DNA of 27,853 nt from Burkholderiales bacterium (GTDB taxonomy: Bacteria > Pseudomonadota > Gammaproteobacteria > Burkholderiales > SG8-39). Each line of letters begins with the position of its first letter. Within the stretch, counting starts at the first letter, position 1. Under the pieces are notes generated by a model, which was not told the origin of the DNA, searched no databases, and was given only the letters and a program-made list of their open reading frames with translations. Positions 13,905-22,524 of the stretch are shown here, one piece after another. Where the stretch lies: NCBI GenBank assembly GCA_919902965.1, contig CAKKSJ010000224.1, forward strand, positions 1 to 27,853, in the 5' to 3' direction. The position numbers and the translations under genes are program-made.

Positions 13905-16645
13905 GCGCGCCCGCGCAAGCGGCGCTCGCTTCGTCCGGAAAGCGCGCGACCTACTGCTACCAATGTGTAGCGGGTCCGGATCTGCTCACGGTGAAAGTCG
14001 TGGACGGCGTGGCCACCGAGGTGGAGCCGAATTTCGCCGCCTGCGGGGTGCATCCGGGCGGGGGCAAGGTGTGCGTCAAGGCCTACGGACTGGTGCAAAA
14101 GACCTATAACCCGAACCGCGTGCTGACGCCGATGCGGCGCACCAATCCGAAGAAGGGGAGGAACGAGGATCCCGGCTTCGTGCCGATTTCCTGGGACGAG
14201 GCGCTCGATACCATCGCCGCCAAACTGCGCTCGATAATGGAGACGGGTCTGCTCGACGCATCGGGTTACCCCAAGGTGGCGGCCAACTTCGGCGGCGGCG
14301 GCACGCCCCAGTCCTACATGGGGACATTTCCCGCGTTCCTCGCGGCCTGGGGGCCGGTTGACATGGGCTTCGGTTCTGGGCAGGGGGTGAAATGCACCCA
14401 TTCGGAGCACCTGTACGGCGAATTTTGGCACCGCGGATTCACAGTCTGCCCGGACACGCCGATGTGCAATTACGTGATCTCCTGCGGCGCCAACGTGGAA
14501 GCGTCGGGCGGCGTGGTCGGCGTCTGGCGCCACGCCAACGCGCGCGAACGCGGCATGAAACGGGTGCAGGTCGAGCCGCATTTGTCCGTCACCGGGGCCT
14601 GCTCGGCCGAATGGGTGCCGATCCGTCCCAAGACCGACCCCGCATTCCTCTACGCGCTGGCGCACGTGCTGCTGCACGAAGCAGCGCGCGAGCGGCTCGA
14701 CCTCGAATTTCTGAAACAGCACAGTAACTCACCCTATCTGGTAGGCGCCAACGGCTTTTTCCTGCGCGATTCGGCGACGCGAAAGCCGCTGCTATGGGAT
14801 GCCAAGCGCAATGCGGCAGTGGCGTTCGACACGCCCGATTGCGATCCTGCCCTCGAAGGCAACTTCGCCTGCGACGCGGTGGAGATCGGCGCCGATGCCG
14901 AAGTGCTGGCGCAGGGGCGACTGGGGGGTAGTCCTTCCTTTGCCAAGCTGATTGCGCATATGCAACCGTATTCCCCCGAATGGGCAGCCGGCATTTGCGA
15001 CGTGCCGGCAGCGACCATGCGCCGCATCGCCAACGAGTTCCTCGATCACGCCCAGGTCGGCGCGACCATCGAGATCGAAGGCAAGACGCTGCCCTACCGG
15101 CCGGTTTCGGTGAGCCTGGGCAAGACGGTGAACAACGGCTGGGGCGGCTTCGAGTGTGTTTGGGCGCGCACCCTGCTCGCCACCCTGGTCGGCGGGCTGG
15201 AAGTCCCCGGCGGCACGCTGGGCACGACGGTGCGGCTCAACCGTCCGCTGTCGGAACGGCTGGAGAGCGTGGTGCCGGGGCCGGATGGTTTCATGCACTA
15301 TCCGATGAATCCGACCGACCGCGCGACTTGGAGTCCGCGTCCGAATATCCGCAACGCTTACAGAAGCATGGTCCCGCTTGCGGCCAACGGGCCCTGGAGC
15401 CAGGCGCTGGGGCCTACGCATTTTACCTGGATGTTCCTGAAGGAGACGCCAAAAGGCTTGCCAACGGTGACGCTGCCCGAGCTGTGGTTCGTGTACCGCA
15501 CTAATCCGGCGATCTCGTTCTGGGACACCAAGGGCGTAGCGGCAACCATGGCGCGCTTTCCCTTCGTGGTGGCGATGGCTTATACGCGCGACGAGACCAA
15601 TCACGTGGCCGATATCCTGCTGCCAGATGCGACCGACCTGGAGAGCTTGCAGCTGATCCGCATCGGCGGCTCGAAATACATCGAGCAGTTCTGGGAGCAC
15701 GAAGGCTACGCGCTGCGCCAGCCGGTGGTGGCGGCGCAGGGAGAGGCGCGCGATTTCACCGATATCGCCACAGAACTCGCGCGCCGCACCGGCCTGCTCA
15801 AGGAATACAACGCCTCGATCAACCGCGGTTCGGCCGGGGTGCCGCTGAAGGGCGCGAGCTGGGATTTTTCTCTGGATACGAACAGCGCCCACAGCCGCGA
15901 CGAAATCTGGGATGCGGTGTGCAAAGCGGCCAGCGCCGATTTGACCAACGGCAAAGAGGTGCACGACCTCGCCTGGTGGAAGGAGCATGGTCTTGCCACC
16001 AAGCCGTTCGCGCACGCCGACTGGTACCTTTATCCGACCGTGGTTGCGCAGGGGCTGCGTTTCGAGTTGCCGTACCAGGAGCGCCTGTACCGGATCGGAA
16101 AGGAACTCGGCAACCGGCTGCACGAAAACGACATGCAATGGTGGAACGAGCAGCTCGCCGAGTATCAGGCGCTGCCGATATGGAAGGATTTCCCGGGCTT
16201 GTGGGAAAAGTCGCTGCTGAAAATGGGCGGCACGACCAAGGATTTCCCGTTCTGGCTGCTCACCTCGCGCAGCATGCAGTATTCCTGGGGCAACAACGTT
16301 GGCATTCAACTGATCAAGGAGGTGGCCGACAACGTAACCGGACATCGCGGCGTGATCATCAACACCGCTACGGCCGAGGCGCTCGGCGTGGCCGATGGCG
16401 ACAGGGTGGAGATCGCCACACCGATGCACAGCGTCAACGCGCGGGCAGTGGTGCGCCAGGGCATACGCCCGGATACCTTGCTGCTGATCGGGCAGTTCGA
16501 TCATTGGGTGACGCCGTTCGCCAAGGATTTCGGCGTGCCCAGCATGAATTCGCTGGTGCCGATGTCCATGGAACTGACCGATGCCACCGGCTCCGGCGCC
16601 GACATCGTGCGCGTGAGCCTTAAGCGCACAGGGGGTGGAAAATGA
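13901..16645 (+). CDS. padB: Phenylacetyl-CoA:acceptor oxidoreductase, molybdopterin subunit
   Basis: A 914-residue member of the DMSO-reductase superfamily, matching the size of PadB of Thauera/Azoarcus. PadBCD oxidises phenylacetyl-CoA to phenylglyoxylate and passes electrons to quinone. The N-terminus shows TYCYQC (cysteines 19, 22) and further cysteines 48 and 58 in AACGVHPGGGKVCVKAYG, the likely [4Fe-4S] site. The middle carries molybdopterin-binding segments (ISCGANVEASGG, VEPHLSVTGACSAEWVPIRPKTDPA) and ADILLPDATDLES. The C-terminal molybdopterin dinucleotide domain begins near FWLLTSRSMQYSWGNN. No Tat signal is visible, consistent with a cytoplasmic-side enzyme. It is coupled to the small ORF upstream and to padC downstream (ATGA). 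Another oxidoreductase of the same family with a different aryl-CoA substrate is possible. Confidence 0.85.
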   Translation: MSAPAQAALASSGKRATYCYQCVAGPDLLTVKVVDGVATEVEPNFAACGVHPGGGKVCVKAYGLVQKTYNPNRVLTPMRRTNPKKGRNEDPGFVPISWDEALDTIAAKLRSIMETGLLDASGYPKVAANFGGGGTPQSYMGTFPAFLAAWGPVDMGFGSGQGVKCTHSEHLYGEFWHRGFTVCPDTPMCNYVISCGANVEASGGVVGVWRHANARERGMKRVQVEPHLSVTGACSAEWVPIRPKTDPAFLYALAHVLLHEAARERLDLEFLKQHSNSPYLVGANGFFLRDSATRKPLLWDAKRNAAVAFDTPDCDPALEGNFACDAVEIGADAEVLAQGRLGGSPSFAKLIAHMQPYSPEWAAGICDVPAATMRRIANEFLDHAQVGATIEIEGKTLPYRPVSVSLGKTVNNGWGGFECVWARTLLATLVGGLEVPGGTLGTTVRLNRPLSERLESVVPGPDGFMHYPMNPTDRATWSPRPNIRNAYRSMVPLAANGPWSQALGPTHFTWMFLKETPKGLPTVTLPELWFVYRTNPAISFWDTKGVAATMARFPFVVAMAYTRDETNHVADILLPDATDLESLQLIRIGGSKYIEQFWEHEGYALRQPVVAAQGEARDFTDIATELARRTGLLKEYNASINRGSAGVPLKGASWDFSLDTNSAHSRDEIWDAVCKAASADLTNGKEVHDLAWWKEHGLATKPFAHADWYLYPTVVAQGLRFELPYQERLYRIGKELGNRLHENDMQWWNEQLAEYQALPIWKDFPGLWEKSLLKMGGTTKDFPFWLLTSRSMQYSWGNNVGIQLIKEVADNVTGHRGVIINTATAEALGVADGDRVEIATPMHSVNARAVVRQGIRPDTLLLIGQFDHWVTPFAKDFGVPSMNSLVPMSMELTDATGSGADIVRVSLKRTGGGK

Positions 16646-17295
16646 CCCGCTGGGCCATGGTCGCGGACCTGCGCCGCTGCGTAGGCTGCCAGACCTGCAC
16701 CGCTTCGTGCCGGCAGGCGAACGCGACACCGCCGGGCGTGCAGTGGCGGCGCGTGCTCGACATGGAGGTGGGCGAATACCCGAACGTGAAGCGCAGCTTC
16801 GTGCCGGTAGGCTGCATGCATTGCGAGGATCCGCCTTGCATGCATGTGTGCCCGTCGACCGCCACCAAAAAACGTCCGGACGGCATTGTCACCATCGATT
16901 ACGACCTGTGCATAGGCTGCAGCTACTGCGCCGTGGCCTGTCCGTATCAGGCGCGCTACAAGACCGACCGCGCAAGCTTTGCCTATGGCAAGGCAATGGC
17001 GTCCGAGGAGCAAGGCTTCGATCCCAAGCGGCTGGCCGTGGCGACCAAGTGCACGTTCTGCGTCGACCGCATCGATGCAGGTCTGGCAAAAGGGCTCACG
17101 CCGGGCATCGATCCGGAGGCCACGCCCGCCTGCGTCAATAGCTGCATTAGCCAGACGCTGAGTTTTGGCGACTTCGACGATCCGCGCAGCAATATTTCCC
17201 AGCTGCTTGCCGAAAACCAGACCTTCCGCATGCACGAGGAGCTCGGCACGGGTCCGGGTTTCTATTACATCTGGGACAAGAAGGAGAATGTATGA
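16642..17295 (+). CDS. padC: Phenylacetyl-CoA:acceptor oxidoreductase, iron-sulfur subunit
   Basis: A 217-residue four-cluster electron-transfer protein of the DmsB/NrfC type. Cysteine groups appear in order: CVGCQTCTASC (residues about 14-24), GCMHCEDPPCMHVCP, CIGCSYCAVACP and KCTFCVDRID with CVNSC near the C-terminal third, enough for four [4Fe-4S] clusters. It would carry electrons from the PadB molybdenum site to the membrane subunit. It overlaps padB and padD by ATGA at both ends, indicating a stoichiometric complex. There is no signal peptide. Confidence 0.9.
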   Translation: MTRWAMVADLRRCVGCQTCTASCRQANATPPGVQWRRVLDMEVGEYPNVKRSFVPVGCMHCEDPPCMHVCPSTATKKRPDGIVTIDYDLCIGCSYCAVACPYQARYKTDRASFAYGKAMASEEQGFDPKRLAVATKCTFCVDRIDAGLAKGLTPGIDPEATPACVNSCISQTLSFGDFDDPRSNISQLLAENQTFRMHEELGTGPGFYYIWDKKENV

Positions 17296-18134
17296 AGGAC
17301 GAATTCGGACCCAATCCCTGGCAGCAGACCAGCTGGGATTTTCGCGCCGCCTTCAATTTCATGTTCGGTAGCGCGGGTGCAGGGCTTCTGCTGACCGCGG
17401 CGCTATCCAGCGCGGCAGGCAATGCGCTGCGCGCCGAAATGCTGCTGGGGATGGCGCTGATCGGTGCCGGACTGTTATCGGTTTGGTTTGAAATAGGACG
17501 GCCGTTGCGCGCGCTGAATGTCGGGTTCAACCCCTTCACCTCGTGGATGACGCGCGAATCCTTTGCCGCGGGTTTGGTTTTTGCATTGGGCCTGGCGGCG
17601 GTGTGGCTGGGCAGCCAGCCGCTGGCGCAGGCGACCGCGCTGGCCGCACTGGCCTTCGCCTACTGCCAGGGTCGTATCCTGCAGGGAGCCAAAGGCATAC
17701 CGGCGTGGCGGGTACCGGCGCTGACATGGCTCATTTTCACTAGCGCGCTGGCCGAGGGCGCCGGTTTGTACGTGGCTGTGACTGTGCTGTTCGGCAGGTC
17801 CGCAGGGACTGCGCTGAGCTTTCTTGCGCTCGCACTGATCGCGCGCGCCATCCTCTGGTCCATGTATCGGAGCGGCGTTGCGAAAAGCGCGGTGCGCGCC
17901 GCTTTGTCCGAGTTGGATCGGGCGGGCAGTATCCTGATCCAGTTCGGAACCATCGCGCCCCTGGCGCTATTGCTGGTCGGCTGGCTGGTGCCGGATTTTG
18001 CGCGCATCCTCCTATCCCTGGCCGGCCTTGCCGCACTGGCGGCGGGCTGGCAGTTCAAGTTCGTGCTGATTACGCGCGCCGCCTACAACCAGGGCTTCGC
18101 GCTGCCGCACCTGCCGGTGCGCGGAACTAGGTGA
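17292..18134 (+). CDS. padD: Phenylacetyl-CoA:acceptor oxidoreductase, membrane subunit (DmsC/NrfD-like)
   Basis: A 280-residue, very hydrophobic protein with about eight membrane segments. The loop FEIGRPLRALNVGFNPFTSWMTRESF (about residues 68-93) is the recognisable DmsC-type motif after the second helix. It anchors PadBC to the membrane and presumably passes electrons to the quinone pool. It contains no haem-binding pattern I can recognise, as expected for DmsC. The gene is coupled to padC by ATGA and is followed after 42 bp by the acyl-CoA synthetase paralogue. Confidence 0.87.
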   Translation: MKDEFGPNPWQQTSWDFRAAFNFMFGSAGAGLLLTAALSSAAGNALRAEMLLGMALIGAGLLSVWFEIGRPLRALNVGFNPFTSWMTRESFAAGLVFALGLAAVWLGSQPLAQATALAALAFAYCQGRILQGAKGIPAWRVPALTWLIFTSALAEGAGLYVAVTVLFGRSAGTALSFLALALIARAILWSMYRSGVAKSAVRAALSELDRAGSILIQFGTIAPLALLLVGWLVPDFARILLSLAGLAALAAGWQFKFVLITRAAYNQGFALPHLPVRGTR

Positions 18135-18176
18135 AAGCCATAGTGACTATCGAAAGCTACGTAGGGGGTCGGCAGT

Positions 18177-20267
18177 ATGAATAGTCCGCCAAATTCCGGG
18201 CGAGAGCCTGCTTCCCCGCGCGTCACGGCAACTGCTTTGTTCCGCCAGGCCTCGGCTGCGGGGCGCGCAGCGCTGAACAGCGCGGAGTTGACGGCGCTGT
18301 TGTCAGGGCTGGGCCTGGCATTCCAGGAAGACGCAGTGCCGGCAGCGCCATCGACGCCGGTCGATCTGCGCATCAGTCTGAACAATACGCGCGAGTTCGG
18401 CATGGTGCTCAGCGCGGGCTTGGGTGGACTGGATGCGGAACTGGATGAAAGCAATTTCAGGACGGACAGAGCCTCGGTCTATGCCGCCACCGAATTGACG
18501 GACGCCGGGGAGTTTCTCGGCCTGTTCCGGCGCACGCTGGCCTATCAAAGGCTGGCCTGCACAGGACTGCCGCCGCCGGATGCGCGATTGCAGGCCTGCT
18601 TCGAACAACTGCTGGACTTGGCGCGTGGCTATTCACCGGGCAATCCAGGCACAGCCTTCGTGCTGCGCAGCCTGAAACTGAATCCGGTGCGGGTGGACGA
18701 GCAACTGGTGGTGCAGGCTGCGCAATGCGAATTCAGCGCGCCGGGCGCGAGCCGCCTGCCCCGGCCTATACACAAGATCGACAAACTGATTCATCCTGCC
18801 TCGATCGGTATTATCGGCGTTTCGGCCAGCGGCATGAATTTCGGTCGCATTATTCTGCGCAACCTGATGGGCAGCGGCTACAGCAAGGAGCGCATGACCA
18901 TCATTCGTCCCGGCGAAAAGGAAATCGACGGCGTCAAATGCATCGAAAGCCTCAAAGCGCTGGAAGGAAAGCTCGATCTGCTGATCGTCGCGGTCGCCGC
19001 CAGCGCGGTCTACGATCTCGTCGATGAAATCATCGAAACCGGCGCGGTGGAGTCGGTCATGCTGATTCCCGGCGGTCTGGGCGAGACCCTGAAGAGCAGG
19101 GAACCCGCCGCCGCATTGGCGGAAAGAATCAATGCCGCCCACGCCAAGGATGGCGGCGGTCCGATTTTTCTCGGCGCCAATTGCCTGGGCGTGGTGTCGC
19201 ACCCGGGTTCCTATGACTCCTGGTTCATTCCCCTGGAGCGGCTGCCCAAGCCGCAGAAAAAGCCCGAGAGAAATTCCGTCATGCTGAGCCAGAGCGGCGC
19301 ATTCATGATCACCCGCCTGAGCCAGAATCCCTGGCTCGATCCGCGCTACATGCTGGCACTGGGCAACCAGACCGACCTCACCCATGGCGACATGCTCAGC
19401 TTTTTCGCCGAGCGGCCGGAAATTGAAACCATCGGCATTTACGTAGAAGGCTTCAAGGACCTGGACGGACTCGATTTCGCCAAGGCAGTGCGTAAGGCGG
19501 TGCTGAACGGCAAGCAGGTGGTGGTCTACAAGTCAGGCAAGACCGCGCCGGGCGCGGGCGGCGTCATGGGCCATACCGCGTCCATCGCCGGTAGCGCAAG
19601 GCTGTTCGATTCGGTGGTACGCCAGGCCGGTGCAATCGTGGCGGAGGACTTCAGCAGCTTCGACGATCTGTTTTACATTGCCGGCGCCCTGCACCGCAAG
19701 ACCATACACGGCGCCAGGCTGGGTGCCATCAGTGGCGCGGGCTTTGAAGCCGTGGGCATGGCCGACTCCATCGAGTCGGACCATTTCGCCATGGAAATGG
19801 GCGCACTGCAAGCCGATACGGTAAAGCGCGTGGAAGAGATCCTGGTCGCAAAGAAACTCGATGCGCTGGTGGAAGTCAGAAACCCCATCGACATCAATCC
19901 CGGCGCCGACGACGAAGCCCATCTGCAGATCACCGAGGCTTTCCTCATGGACCCGAATATCGACGCGGTCGTGGTCGGGCTGGACCCGACCGCCCCGTCG
20001 GTGCGGGCGCTGGAGGAGAGCAAGCTGCGACCAGGCTACGACATCAAGGACGCGAAAAGCACTGTGCACCTGATGCCGCCCATCGTCCAACGCAACGATA
20101 AGCCGATCATCGGGATCGTGGACGGGGGAAAGCTGTATGACGCGATGTCCGCCGGGCTGATGGACCAGGGCGTTTGCGTGTTCCGCAACAGCGCGCGCGG
20201 CACCCAGGCGCTGGTAAACTACATCGAAGCGCGGCTGTACGCCGACGCCCTGAGAAAGCGCCTTTAA
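18177..20267 (+). CDS. Acyl-CoA synthetase (NDP-forming) paralogue with degenerate ATP-grasp half
   Basis: A 696-residue paralogue of the synthetase at 10434-12809, near-collinear from residue 200 to the end. The alpha half looks intact: HPASIGIIGVS (206-216), GANCLGVVSHPGSYDSWFIP, LSQSGAFMITRLSQNPW and GHTASIAG with the phosphohistidine. The N-terminal beta half is not: about 75 residues are missing between GRAALNSAELTALLSGLGLAF and the NTREFGM segment (70-76), removing the part that holds VVKIVSGSIAHKSD in the paralogue. The ELEVNPF Mg-binding motif has become SLKLNPV (K167 in place of the glutamate). ATP-grasp chemistry is therefore unlikely. The gene lies between padD and the phenylacetate-CoA ligase on the same strand, so it belongs to the pad operon. 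It might act as a CoA-binding scaffold, a heteromer partner or a CoA-transfer enzyme; these are guesses. Confidence 0.82.
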   Translation: MNSPPNSGREPASPRVTATALFRQASAAGRAALNSAELTALLSGLGLAFQEDAVPAAPSTPVDLRISLNNTREFGMVLSAGLGGLDAELDESNFRTDRASVYAATELTDAGEFLGLFRRTLAYQRLACTGLPPPDARLQACFEQLLDLARGYSPGNPGTAFVLRSLKLNPVRVDEQLVVQAAQCEFSAPGASRLPRPIHKIDKLIHPASIGIIGVSASGMNFGRIILRNLMGSGYSKERMTIIRPGEKEIDGVKCIESLKALEGKLDLLIVAVAASAVYDLVDEIIETGAVESVMLIPGGLGETLKSREPAAALAERINAAHAKDGGGPIFLGANCLGVVSHPGSYDSWFIPLERLPKPQKKPERNSVMLSQSGAFMITRLSQNPWLDPRYMLALGNQTDLTHGDMLSFFAERPEIETIGIYVEGFKDLDGLDFAKAVRKAVLNGKQVVVYKSGKTAPGAGGVMGHTASIAGSARLFDSVVRQAGAIVAEDFSSFDDLFYIAGALHRKTIHGARLGAISGAGFEAVGMADSIESDHFAMEMGALQADTVKRVEEILVAKKLDALVEVRNPIDINPGADDEAHLQITEAFLMDPNIDAVVVGLDPTAPSVRALEESKLRPGYDIKDAKSTVHLMPPIVQRNDKPIIGIVDGGKLYDAMSAGLMDQGVCVFRNSARGTQALVNYIEARLYADALRKRL

Positions 20268-20384
20268 TTTTGGGCATGTGCATCTGTCACCGCACCAACA
20301 CCGCACTCGAGGAACAATCATGAGCAAGCCGCTTCAAGCCGGTTTGCTGCGGCTGGAATACAATTCAGGCAAGGAGGAGAGAGC

Positions 20385-21779
20385 ATGGCGATTCAGACCA
20401 AGGGGAAAAGCCGCACGCCGGCGAGAAAGGCCGGCGTGGCGCGCAAGTCCGCATCCAAACGCGCTGCAACGGCCTATATGTTCGACACTGCGGCCGAAAC
20501 CATGCCGCGTGCGGAAATCGCGAAACTGCAACTGCGGCGGCTCAAGGCGAGCCTCAAGAACGCCTACGACAACGTGCCCTTTCATCGCCGGCGCATGAAA
20601 GCGCTGGGTTTCGAACCCGGTGACCTGCAGCGCTTGGAGGATTTGGCAGGCCTTCCGTTTACCCTGAAAACCGATCTGCGCGACCATTATCCTTTCGGCC
20701 TGTTCGCCCGGGCGCGTACCGAAGTGGTACGGCTGCACGCGTCTTCGGGGACGACCGGGAAACCGACCGTGGTCGGTTACACTGCAAAGGACATTTCCAC
20801 CTGGGCTGATTTAATGGCGCGCTCCATGGCCTGCGCCGGCAGCCGGCCTGGTGACGTCATCCACAACGCCTATGGTTATGGCCTGTTCACCGGCGGGCTT
20901 GGTGCGCACTACGGCGCGGAGCGCCTGGGTGCGACCGTGGTGCCGATGTCCGGCGGCGGCACCGAGCGCCAGGTCGTCCTGATTGCCGACTTTGGCGCGC
21001 GCGTGCTGTGCGCAACGCCGTCCTACGCGCTCGCGATTGCCGAGGTGGCGGAGAAAGAGGGCGTGGATTTGCGCAAATCCAAGCTTGAAATCGGCATATT
21101 CGGCGCCGAGCCCTGGAGCGAGGCCATGCGGCGCGAAGTGGAGGCGCGCCTGGGGCTGAAAGCAGTCGATATCTACGGCTTGTCGGAAATCATGGGGCCG
21201 GGCGTTGCCTGCGAATGCGTGGAAGCGCAGGCCGGATTGCACGGCTGGGAGGACCATTTCCTGTTCGAAGTGATCGATACCGACACCGGCAAGGCGGTGA
21301 AAGAGGGCGAGTCGGGCGAACTGGTGATCAGCACGCTCAGCAAGGAGGCGCTGCCGATGATCCGCTACCGCACGCGCGACATCACCCGCCTCTCCACCGA
21401 GCCTTGCGCCTGCGGCCGCACGCACGTGCGCATCAAGCGCATCACCGGCCGCAACGACGACATGCTGATCATCCGCGGCGTGAACGTCTACCCCTCGCAG
21501 ATCGAGGCGGTGCTGGTGGGCCTGCCCGACGTCGCGCCCCACTATCAACTGGTGGTGGAGAGAAAGGGCACACTGGACCATCTCTGCGTGGAAGTGGAAC
21601 TGATGCCCAACGTCGTGCCGACGTCCGCGCAGCGCAAAGTCGTGGGCGAGTCGGTGCGGCATCACATCAAGTCGATTATCGGCGTCACCGCCGACGTGGT
21701 GGTGAAAGAACCGGGCGAAATTCCGCGCTCCATGGGCAAGGCGGTGCGGGTGCGTGACCTGCGTCCGAAACTCAGCTGA
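20385..21779 (+). CDS. paaK: Phenylacetate-CoA ligase (AMP-forming) with basic N-terminal extension
   Basis: A 464-residue PaaK-type adenylate-forming ligase: phenylacetate + ATP + CoA to phenylacetyl-CoA + AMP + PPi. Features in order: P-loop SSGTTGKPTVVGY (about residues 119-131), FGAEPWSEAMR, IYGLSEIMGPGVACE, YRTRDITRL, NVYPSQIEAVL and the catalytic lysine in PRSMGKAVRV near the C-terminus. The family sequence begins at about MFDTAAE (residue 32). The 31 residues before it are rich in Lys, Arg and Ala and unusual for PaaK. The ATG at 20385 has a strong AAGGAGGAGAG upstream, while the ATG at 20478 has none, so the extension is likely real. As the anaerobic, pad-linked ligase it plays the role called padJ in Azoarcus. 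It ends the pad transcription unit. Confidence 0.92.
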   Translation: MAIQTKGKSRTPARKAGVARKSASKRAATAYMFDTAAETMPRAEIAKLQLRRLKASLKNAYDNVPFHRRRMKALGFEPGDLQRLEDLAGLPFTLKTDLRDHYPFGLFARARTEVVRLHASSGTTGKPTVVGYTAKDISTWADLMARSMACAGSRPGDVIHNAYGYGLFTGGLGAHYGAERLGATVVPMSGGGTERQVVLIADFGARVLCATPSYALAIAEVAEKEGVDLRKSKLEIGIFGAEPWSEAMRREVEARLGLKAVDIYGLSEIMGPGVACECVEAQAGLHGWEDHFLFEVIDTDTGKAVKEGESGELVISTLSKEALPMIRYRTRDITRLSTEPCACGRTHVRIKRITGRNDDMLIIRGVNVYPSQIEAVLVGLPDVAPHYQLVVERKGTLDHLCVEVELMPNVVPTSAQRKVVGESVRHHIKSIIGVTADVVVKEPGEIPRSMGKAVRVRDLRPKLS

Positions 21780-21851
21780 ACATAGGCGCATCGAACTGCT
21801 GCTAAAGCCTATTCCAGCGGACACAATGCTGTTCGCCCGTGGGGCCTGTTC

Positions 21852-21880
21852 TTGACGTAGGCTAGCTATTTCGGTATTGT
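21852..21880 (+). promoter_or_regulatory. Sigma70-type promoter of the hemerythrin/double-GNAT genes
   Basis: TTGACG (21852-21857, 5/6 match to -35) and TATTGT (21875-21880, 4/6 match to -10) are spaced by exactly 17 bp, upstream of the ATG at 21925. The -10 element is embedded in the left arm of the palindrome 21866-21901, the expected arrangement for repression. Confidence 0.6.
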
Positions 21881-21901
21881 GGTACTACAATACCGAAATA
21901 G
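21866..21901. promoter_or_regulatory. Near-perfect 36-bp palindromic operator
   Basis: CTATTTCGGTATTGT (21866-21880) and ACAATACCGAAATAG (21887-21901) are perfect reverse complements. The 6-bp centre GGTACT contains GTAC exactly on the axis, so 17 of 18 base pairs of the dyad match. It overlaps the -10 and presumed start site. The inner 16 bp recur, with two changes, at 5461-5476. A dimer of a winged-helix regulator is the probable ligand; the Rrf2 protein encoded at 4455-4901 is the best candidate. Confidence 0.72.
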
Positions 21902-21924
21902 GTCTCAACAGGAGCGATTAGTGC

Positions 21925-22425
21925 ATGGATTTCCAGAGGCAGACAAACAAGCGCTTGTATGAAGAGCATGTTGCGACCCTGCAGTTGCTCAGCCGCGTCG
22001 AGCGCGTGTTTACCGGCCGCGACGGCGCCTACCCGCCCGAGGCGGGCGCGCCAGAGTGGGCCGCGTTCGCGCGCACCCTGCTCTCGGCTATCGAAGTCGA
22101 GGTCGCGCGACACTTTGAATTCGAGGAACGCGATCTGTTCCCGCGCCTGGAGGAGGCGGGGGACGGCGATCTGGCGGCGCTGCTCAAGGAGGAGCATGTC
22201 ACCATCCGCGCCGTGGCGCAGTCCATCGTCGCACTGCTAAGACAGTCACTGGCCGGCGAGTTGCAGCCGCACGAGTGGCTGACGCTGAAGACCCTGGCGC
22301 TTGAATTCAGCGAGCGCCTGGGCTCACACGCGCAAAAGGAAGATGGCGCGCTGCTGCCGGTGCTGGAGAATCTGCTCGACGTGGACACGGATCGGGATTT
22401 GTTCGCCGCCTACGCGGCGGGCTAA
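21925..22425 (+). CDS. Hemerythrin-like (HHE) cation-binding protein
   Basis: A 166-residue four-helix-bundle protein with the full set of non-haem di-iron ligands: H15, H63 and E67 (HFEFE), H91, H135 and E139 (HAQKE). Such proteins bind O2 or NO or repair iron centres. A role in protecting oxygen-sensitive Fe-S enzymes such as benzoyl-CoA reductase is plausible here but inferred. AGGAG lies 11 nt upstream of the ATG. It is the first gene behind the palindromic operator and is followed 99 bp later by the double-GNAT gene on the same strand. Confidence 0.85.
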   Translation: MDFQRQTNKRLYEEHVATLQLLSRVERVFTGRDGAYPPEAGAPEWAAFARTLLSAIEVEVARHFEFEERDLFPRLEEAGDGDLAALLKEEHVTIRAVAQSIVALLRQSLAGELQPHEWLTLKTLALEFSERLGSHAQKEDGALLPVLENLLDVDTDRDLFAAYAAG

Positions 22426-22438
22426 GGGACAGTTTCAT

Positions 22439-22461
22439 CGAAGCGTGCATCGCGCGCTTCG
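22439..22461 (+). other. Small hairpin between hemerythrin and double-GNAT genes
   Basis: CGAAGCG (22439-22445) and CGCTTCG (22455-22461) form a 7-bp perfect stem with a 9-nt loop, 13 nt after the hemerythrin stop. There is no T run. It may modulate read-through into the next gene. Confidence 0.35.
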
Positions 22462-22524
22462 GATTGCTCACATTCGGCTCGCTGCAAGACCAGCTTTGCT
22501 GCGGGAACTATCAGGAGACAGAAA

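Noticed and set aside
14792..16729. A 645-codon minus-strand open frame opposite padB
   Set aside because: Composition is typical of an antisense shadow (His/Arg/Gln-rich) and it shows no domain, while padB on the plus strand is well supported.
20320..20598. Small ORF before paaK starting MSKPLQAGLLRLEYNSG with a GAGG upstream
   Set aside because: After about 20 residues it runs into paaK in another frame and becomes Arg-rich; the strong ribosome-binding site inside it belongs to paaK.
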